Below the pieces are notes generated by a model, which had not been told where the DNA came from, searched no databases, and saw only the letters and a list, made by a program, of their open reading frames with translations. A program made the position numbers and the translations under genes. DNA of 64,000 nucleotides from Branchiostoma belcheri (taxonomy: Eukaryota > Chordata > Leptocardii > Amphioxiformes > Branchiostomatidae): NCBI RefSeq assembly GCF_001625305.1, contig NW_017804342.1:1720049-1784048 (forward strand). The letters run 5' to 3'. How positions within the stretch are numbered: the stretch's first letter is position 1; each line of letters opens with the position of its first letter. This document shows positions 58,318 to 64,000 of the stretch, piece by piece.

Positions 58318-61300
58318 ATGGTGGTGTTCCGATACACCGCGGCTATCTTCCTGGTGCTTGTTCATCTAACATCGGAGGCTACTGCACAGACAAAGGCACC
58401 ACAAGGTTAGTAATAGTATATATAGGTACCAGCTCGACCGCGGGTCGGATCGCCTTAAGGCCGGAGGGCGATCCGATCCGCGGAAGGGCTGGGACCGAGG
58501 GTGATGCGGAATACACCGTGTTGTATTTTATCTGCTAGTATGTCATACCCACAGAGAACACAGACATCTCAATGCAAAATGTGCCCAAATTTGGTGTATC
58601 TAAACAAAAAAAGTGTAACGGCGCCAATTCCAATCTCCGAATTCGGTGTTTGAAGTTAACGTTTGGAAAGCGGATCACATGGTGCGCGCAAAACGCGTTC
58701 GTATTATTCTATGGAACTTTTGGAAGCCCGTGTGATAGTAAAAGAGAACCCCGGGCCGTACCGCTCGTTATCACACAGGCCGGAACTAGCCTCCACCAGG
58801 CCTTTCTACGGGAATACGGATCGTAGAATTCGGCAAAAAAAGATAATCAAATCAAATGGGCCAAGGGAGTCCGGTCGCGCGGCATAGTCAAACCCCAAGG
58901 CAGCCAAACTCCCCTGGCAAATATTCTCCTATATATAGCCAGCGTAGTTAGTCTGGTAGAGACTAGGCCGGAACACCTGTATCGAACGTAATCGCGGCCC
59001 ATGACATAAAGAATCATATCTAAGAACGAAACATTGAATCTCTCATATCAGCGTGGCTACATTCCTTCTAGGTCGTCGTTTTGATTCCGCAAGATTTTCA
59101 AGTAGTCTGTGAAAGAACAAACCGCTGATATTAAAGTATCTAAGACAGACTTTTTTCTCAATAAAACGGCTCCATTAAACATTTTCAGGACACATCCACA
59201 GCTATTCCGAAAATGTCGTTAGTTTGGGACCGTGTGGCGTTCGCACCCCAAGATTGACAGTTGAAAAATTGCACAACACCCAACCAACCCTTACCCCACC
59301 CCAAGAACATTGTTCCAAAACTTTCAATCCTAACATGTAATTGTATATATGCATGTTACAACAAAAAAGTACAAAATACCATTGAGGCAGAACTATCAAC
59401 AGAGCTAAAATGCTTTGAACGATGAGAGTTTTTGGTTGAGTGGCTAAAAAGCTGCGGACGATTTTTTTTTTTCGTTTGGCTGACCGAGTTCCAATACACG
59501 ATGTTTGCACAGCTTCAAGTGTGGTGTAATGGAGACGGGCGCACGGTGACGTGGGTTTGAAAAGGGGGCATGCGTCCCTTTCTTACAACAGTGACATACA
59601 CGCTGAAAGAAGACATACATGAACGTATAACTTTCCATAAACAGTGCCCGGACGCTTTCATCTGTAGTGCTGACGTACACATCACCAGCGAGCCGAGAAT
59701 TGTCGTCAGGGCAGCGGGGATTGTTGTTCTCACAGCGACTTATCGCGCAAATCTAAACAGACCAGGAGATGTGGAGTCGTGTGGCGTAGCAGTAGAGTGT
59801 TCGTCTTGGAAACTAGAGGCCCCGGGTTCGAACTTACCCTAGGCCTGGAAGCCAAACTCGTTTTCCTGGCCGCAAGAGTCCTTCGCCCGCTGGTGTAAAT
59901 TACCGTTACGGGGGAGTCTAGCCCGGGGGGAGTTTGGCTGGGCCGAAACCTCCCCACTGGCTCAATTCCATCGCAGCGGTAATTCATGCGGGCGAAGGGC
60001 TTCTGACTGCCGAAGCAAACGGTTAGCGGCCCGTAAACTTGGCTTGCGCCCAGGGTAGTTCGAACTCTGCCATGCATGCCACCGTTGTTGTATTGTCTTC
60101 TGTGACGGTGGCCTCATTTCAGAAACTTCCTTGTAATTACATGTCAGAATATTTTAAAAAAAAGGAGACAATTTTTAATACCAATATTTGACGACTAGAC
60201 ATGGTGACGACACACTCAAGATATCAACTTATTCTATGCCGCCACCAACGTTAACGAAGATAGAGGACAAATACGGAACAGGGCAATCCTCATTACACCT
60301 GAGTTAAGTAAGGAAATTTGTCCAAAGTACCTTTCCCAAGGGCACACATGTCAGGACTCAAACCCGGGACCTTCGTTCCGAGTCGAGCACGCGCCACAAC
60401 CTTAGGCCTAAGTTAGGGGACAATCGGAATCAGGCGCATTACATTAAAGCAAATTAAGCTCAACCTTTTGCCACTGCCTTTTACCTCTCCAACCGAAGAC
60501 AGGTAACCATTTTACACCTAAAGTAACAACATTAAGGAAATCTGTGTCACCAAGTCCTGTGTAATGTCCTTGGTGTCACTGACTGTCTTTCCCAAGGACA
60601 AATACTCTATAATGGAATCGAACCCGCGACCTCTCGATCCCGTGTCCACTGATGTAGCCACTCGGTCATTTGACGCCTTCGCGAGGAATGCGGCCGGTGT
60701 TGAGCCACATCCTCTAGCTGCCACATACGTGAGAGGTCAGGTGTTTAGGGCTAGAGTAAGAGTTAGGGTTGATATTATAGTTAGGATTAGGGTTGGATTT
60801 GGGATCATTGTTCAGGGTTAGGGTTAGACTTACGATTGGGATTAGGTTAGGTTTAGTCTCCCACATCACGACCAAACCCCTCCCGACCCTTGGCCTTGTC
60901 TCAGGTATATTGGAAATCCCCAAGTACTACCGGGGTCATGTAATCATTTCCCCACCGATGGTTAACGTTACAGACTGGCCAATTTGATATTGTCTTCCCC
61001 CACCGAAAGATCTGCTTGGAGATTAGGGGTCATTTTTATATGACACATCGTCTAGTGTCCACCTGTAATCGCGCCCCCATGCGGTATGTCACAACAGTAC
61101 ATTCCAAGGGACTTGCCTATAACACTGACAGACCCACACAATGAGGCAGTACTAGTAAGATTGATATGAGTTATGAATTGATATGAATTAGTTGGGATTG
61201 ATATGCATTACAAATTGATATATATTACTTGGGAAATACCTTATTTTTCCCTTAGTGGTATATTTTTCTATGTGTCATCTATGCGTATGTACCTAATTGG

Positions 61301-63905
61301 CAGAGTGTAACCTAAATGTTGCATGTTGGTTTGCAGGGGATGCAGCTGCCACAACAGCAGCATCGGCCAGCAACGATGGCGGCTCCGGAGATGGCAACCG
61401 GGAAGAAGTATTCGTGGATGATGGAGGTGCAGCAGGTACATGTAAAGCCCGTTTCACGCATTCACGGATATGGCCTCCCGAACACCAGCCGAACGCTCAC
61501 CACCCATGGTGTAAGAGCAGGTCGGCGTAAATCGGCTGGCCATGGGTCTGCTAGTGTTCGGCGAGGTCGGCCACAATTCGGCATTCTCCCGAGACAGAGG
61601 TGCTTCCGCAGCCTTGCTTGCGTAAGGCTATATACGCTACGGAAGCACCTCTGCCTCGGGAAAATGCTATTCGGCCGCCACAGCCGAATTTTTCAAACTG
61701 TTAAAAACATTCGAGGGGTCGGTCGGGAGGTTCATTACAAGTTGGCTGGTGTTCGGCTATACGTCATCAGAAAGGAAGTTAATGTGTTGCTGCCAGTTTG
61801 TGATTCCTATTTATATTTTGTACCCAAGGTTTTTTCGTAGTGATGTAGGGATTGTCTCTAATATTTGATCTTGACCTACTGTATACACTACTACACTGGC
61901 ACTTAGTAATATCTGTAGCAATGTCTAGTACTGATTGAAGGATACAATAATATTATAATCTTGTTAAGAAAATTTAATAGATGCGCCTGCTGTTCAAATT
62001 TCAGTAACCATTCCTTATAGTGAACAAATGCATATAGATTTGGTTGGAGGATATAGAAATTAAAACAGCTATACATTAGCAAAGTTTTCTTTAATCTCCA
62101 GTATTTTCCCGTTTGGTTTATTTGTTTGTTCGTCTGCTCTAGCTATAATTCGCACTGATACAACTACGGATTTCTAAATAAACCACAAAAACGGAACCAA
62201 ATTTACTGCTAGCTTAAAATTATTGTATAACCGTCAGTTTTATTCGTATTTTTATATATCATCATTTGTTAATTTTCTCCTTGCAGCGACTACAACATCC
62301 CAACCTAACACCTTAAATGCCACTACAACAGTAGCCAACAACTCAACGTCACAAGCCAACAGCACAAATGCAACTTTAACCACGCCTCCTTTGACTACAA
62401 CAACACCGACAACCATACAGGCTACAACAGCAGCAGCAGGTATGGGAATCATATTGTACGGGCATTATGTCACATATTTGAACAAAAATTGAAATATTTA
62501 ATTTAAACAAAAAAGAAACCCATCGTGTGGTAGTAATTTACTTTTAAACGTTAAATTTTCAGCATATTTGTGCAATTATCTCACATTTCTGGTATTTATG
62601 GTTGGCGCTAAACAAACCCATATAACAACGTTAAATGCTTTTGTATAAGATATAGTTTTCGTGGTTCAAAAATCAAATCAAGAATTAAGTGATATACTTA
62701 AACTCCCTTAATCTAAAAAGTAGACATGAAAATACATATCAATTATGTCATAAATAATTAGGATGTAGTGTAGTGTTTATGTTTATGTATAATGTTCTGT
62801 GTTTTCTATACCATGTTTCAGTACCATCATCATCATCATCATCATTGATGATGATGATGTGTACCATATCAGTACCATACGAACGGCATAATGCCATTGA
62901 AAAGAATTTTGAAACATTGCCCCAAGTTTAACAGTCTGGTACATCTTGATCTTAGAATAGCTGTTTGTACATGTAAAAGTAAACGGTCGAGGTGGATCAT
63001 GGAAAGAAGTTTTAAATACGATGTTCTGATTTTCAGAAGATGCAAGCTGTAGGGATAAGTCTAGTAGCTTCAGCGGTGACAGTTTCATGTAAGTCAATAT
63101 AGTGTTTATTAAACCCAGATTTTATTGGTTGAAAGGGTTTCTTAAGTCTCTCCCTCTCTATATCTGTCTAATATTATATCATTCTCATGTCACGTACTTT
63201 AACCCTCAAACATCCGACCTTTTTTGCGACCGAAATGACCAAAAATGGACCCCATTTGGTTTCTTTCAAATTTATATTCCCTTTTGCATTTGCATTCTTT
63301 CAGTGATCTTTGCACATATATTGGTCAAACATAGTAAGAGGTATATTATGGCATGATTAAGTGTAAAAAAATTCCAGCTCATTATCATGATGTATGCAAA
63401 ACATAGGATGAGGCTTGTAGGCATGAACATGAGGTTGACCTTTAACCTAATATGATTCTCAAAGCTAATGACCGCTGAAAACCTGATGAAATAATTCCTG
63501 AGGTGGAGGTTACTTGGCAAACTGCATAATATTAAAGTAATGCTTCCTTGAAGACATATTGAGGACATCCGAACGATTTCGTCCGTTTGGACCCCAGGCG
63601 GTCTTACATCAGACTTTCGTTGTTATTTTTACAAATGTGTGTCGATCTCCAAAAAAAGTAGGAGAACTTGAAGAAGAGACTTATTGACAAAGTCACGGGA
63701 GTAATTTTTTTAGAATAAAAAATTTTTAAATAGCACATAAAAAAATACGCCTGAGGTCTAATTGGACCCCGTTCGGGTGTTTGAGGGTTAAGTATTACTT
63801 GATAATTCACACATTTACACATTTCTACAATTTCTGCTACTGCTTTATATTTTACTTTCTAGCTATTTGGAACTTGACCTCCGTTCCTTCAATACACCTG
63901 AATGA
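58318..63905 (+). CDS. Small secreted Thr-rich (mucin-like) protein
   Basis: Five exons inferred: 58318-58405, 61337-61435, 62287-62439, 63037-63088 and 63863-63905, giving 144 codons plus TGA. The first three introns are all phase 1, so exons 2 and 3 are symmetric and skippable. Residues 1-24 form a signal peptide (F-R-Y-T-A-A-I-F-L-V-L-V). Exon 2 is rich in Ala, Gly and Asp. Exon 3 encodes a Thr/Asn-rich segment (T-T-T-P-T-T, N-N-S-T-S-type N-glycosylation sites) typical of O-glycosylated mucin stalks. The end carries one Cys and S-F-S-G-D-S-F-I-Y-L-E-L-D-L-R. That resembles the opening strand of a laminin-G-like domain before a stop at 63903. The last junction is the least certain, and the gene may continue right of the window by another splice form. 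Likely extracellular or cell-surface. Confidence 0.6.
58780..58971 (+). mobile_element. MITE family 3, copy 2
   Basis: 'ccggaactagcctccaccagg' at the left and 'gtctggtagagactaggccgg' at the right are imperfect inverted ends of about 20 bases. The same ends bracket 21694-21830. It lies in intron 1 of the secreted-protein gene. Confidence 0.6.
59769..60160 (+). mobile_element. tRNA-SINE split by a foldback insertion
   Basis: The tRNA-like head (59773-59835, 'gtgtggcgtagcag', 'gggttcgaac') and the tail 'aattacatgtcagaatattttaaaa' match the two ends of the SINE at 17249. Between them lies a block with an imperfect inverted repeat: 'gttcgaacttaccct' against 'agggtagttcgaac', and 'cttcgcccgctgg' against 'gcgggcgaag'. 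The simplest reading is a palindromic element inserted into a SINE. Confidence 0.5.
60165..60410 (-). mobile_element. tRNA-derived SINE, minus-strand copy
   Basis: The reverse complement gives 'tggcgcgtgctcgactcggaac', a B box GGTTTGAGTCC, 'gtgcccttgggaaaggtac' and 'gtgtcgtcaccatgtctag', collinear with the SINE at 17249. Confidence 0.75.
60520..60690 (-). mobile_element. Second tRNA-like SINE (Leu/Ser-like head)
   Basis: The reverse complement shows 'tgaccgagtggctacatc' and a perfect B box GGTTCGATTCC, followed by 'tttgtccttgggaaaga', the same body phrase as the other SINE family. The head is too irregular for a functional tRNA. Confidence 0.5.
60748..60865 (+). repeat. Degenerate telomere-like TTAGGG repeats
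   Basis: Many near-copies of TTAGGG/TTAGGT (gttagggtt, attagggtt, cagggttagggttag, attaggttagg) in about 120 bases, all in one orientation. An interstitial, decayed telomere-type tract. Confidence 0.65.
61440..61770 (+). mobile_element. MITE family 2, copy with internal hairpin
   Basis: It carries 'cctcccgaacaccagccgaac' at the left and 'gggaggttcattac' then 'ctggtgttcggc' at the right. Inside is a 21-base stem, 61588-61608 with 61640-61660, with one mismatch. It lies in intron 2 of the secreted-protein gene, directly after exon 2. Confidence 0.55.
62826..62858. repeat. (CAT)n/(ATG)n palindrome
   Basis: Seven CAT units followed at once by GATG units, so the tract folds on itself. Confidence 0.85.
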
Positions 63906-64000
63906 CGACTAATTGTCATGGTATGCCAATTATGATTTGATTATGTTTTTATTGTATATGTATGATTTAGCATTTATATGGATTTATGTATGGGTTTGTA
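63906..64000. other. Right edge
   Basis: AT-rich sequence after the inferred stop at 63905; nothing supported. Confidence 0.4.

Noticed and set aside
60564-60987. Arg/Val-rich frames near 60.7-60.9 kb
   Set aside because: They translate decayed TTAGGG repeats and a tRNA-like SINE.
61297-61840. Overlapping frames of 77 and 174 codons
   Set aside because: Only the 99-base exon 2 of the secreted protein is spliced in; the rest reads through a MITE.

Overview
The window looks like nuclear DNA of an invertebrate deuterostome, most likely a cephalochordate (amphioxus, Branchiostoma). The evidence is compact genes with many short introns and GT/AG junctions, AT-rich non-coding DNA, and abundant CR1-like LINE, tRNA-SINE and MITE debris. 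It also holds a C2H2 zinc-finger gene, a C-type lectin and an animal mitochondrial ATP synthase subunit. Species is inferred from style only. All exon maps were built by hand from splice signals, reading phase and paralogue comparison.

Layout. 1-1.75 kb: 3' end of a C-type lectin gene (+). 1.75-10.78 kb: no convincing gene, several repeats. 10.78-20.04 kb: ionotropic glutamate receptor A (+, 10 exons, 471 aa), carrying a 3.5 kb antisense LINE, a SINE and MITEs in its introns. 20.04-31.87 kb: gene-poor repeats and a LINE remnant. 31.87-37.43 kb: receptor B (+, 10 exons, 470 aa). 37.43-40.33 kb: short convergent spacer. 40.33-51.46 kb: receptor C (-, 11 exons, 543 aa, with signal peptide). A 12-finger zinc-finger gene (+) is nested in C's largest 3' intron. 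51.5-54.4 kb: no gene. 54.4-56.8 kb: ATP5MK/DAPIT (-). 58.3-63.9 kb: a small secreted Thr-rich protein (+).

The three receptors form a local paralogue cluster. Each has the two ligand-binding lobes, M1, pore loop, M3 and M4, but none has the large amino-terminal domain. All three encode Arg-Lys at the pore Q/R site and the next position. Their ligand pockets keep the carboxylate-binding Arg but change other contacts. In A and B the two pore exons are nearly identical at the DNA level, while the other exons and the introns have diverged. That points to sequence homogenisation confined to the channel-forming part.
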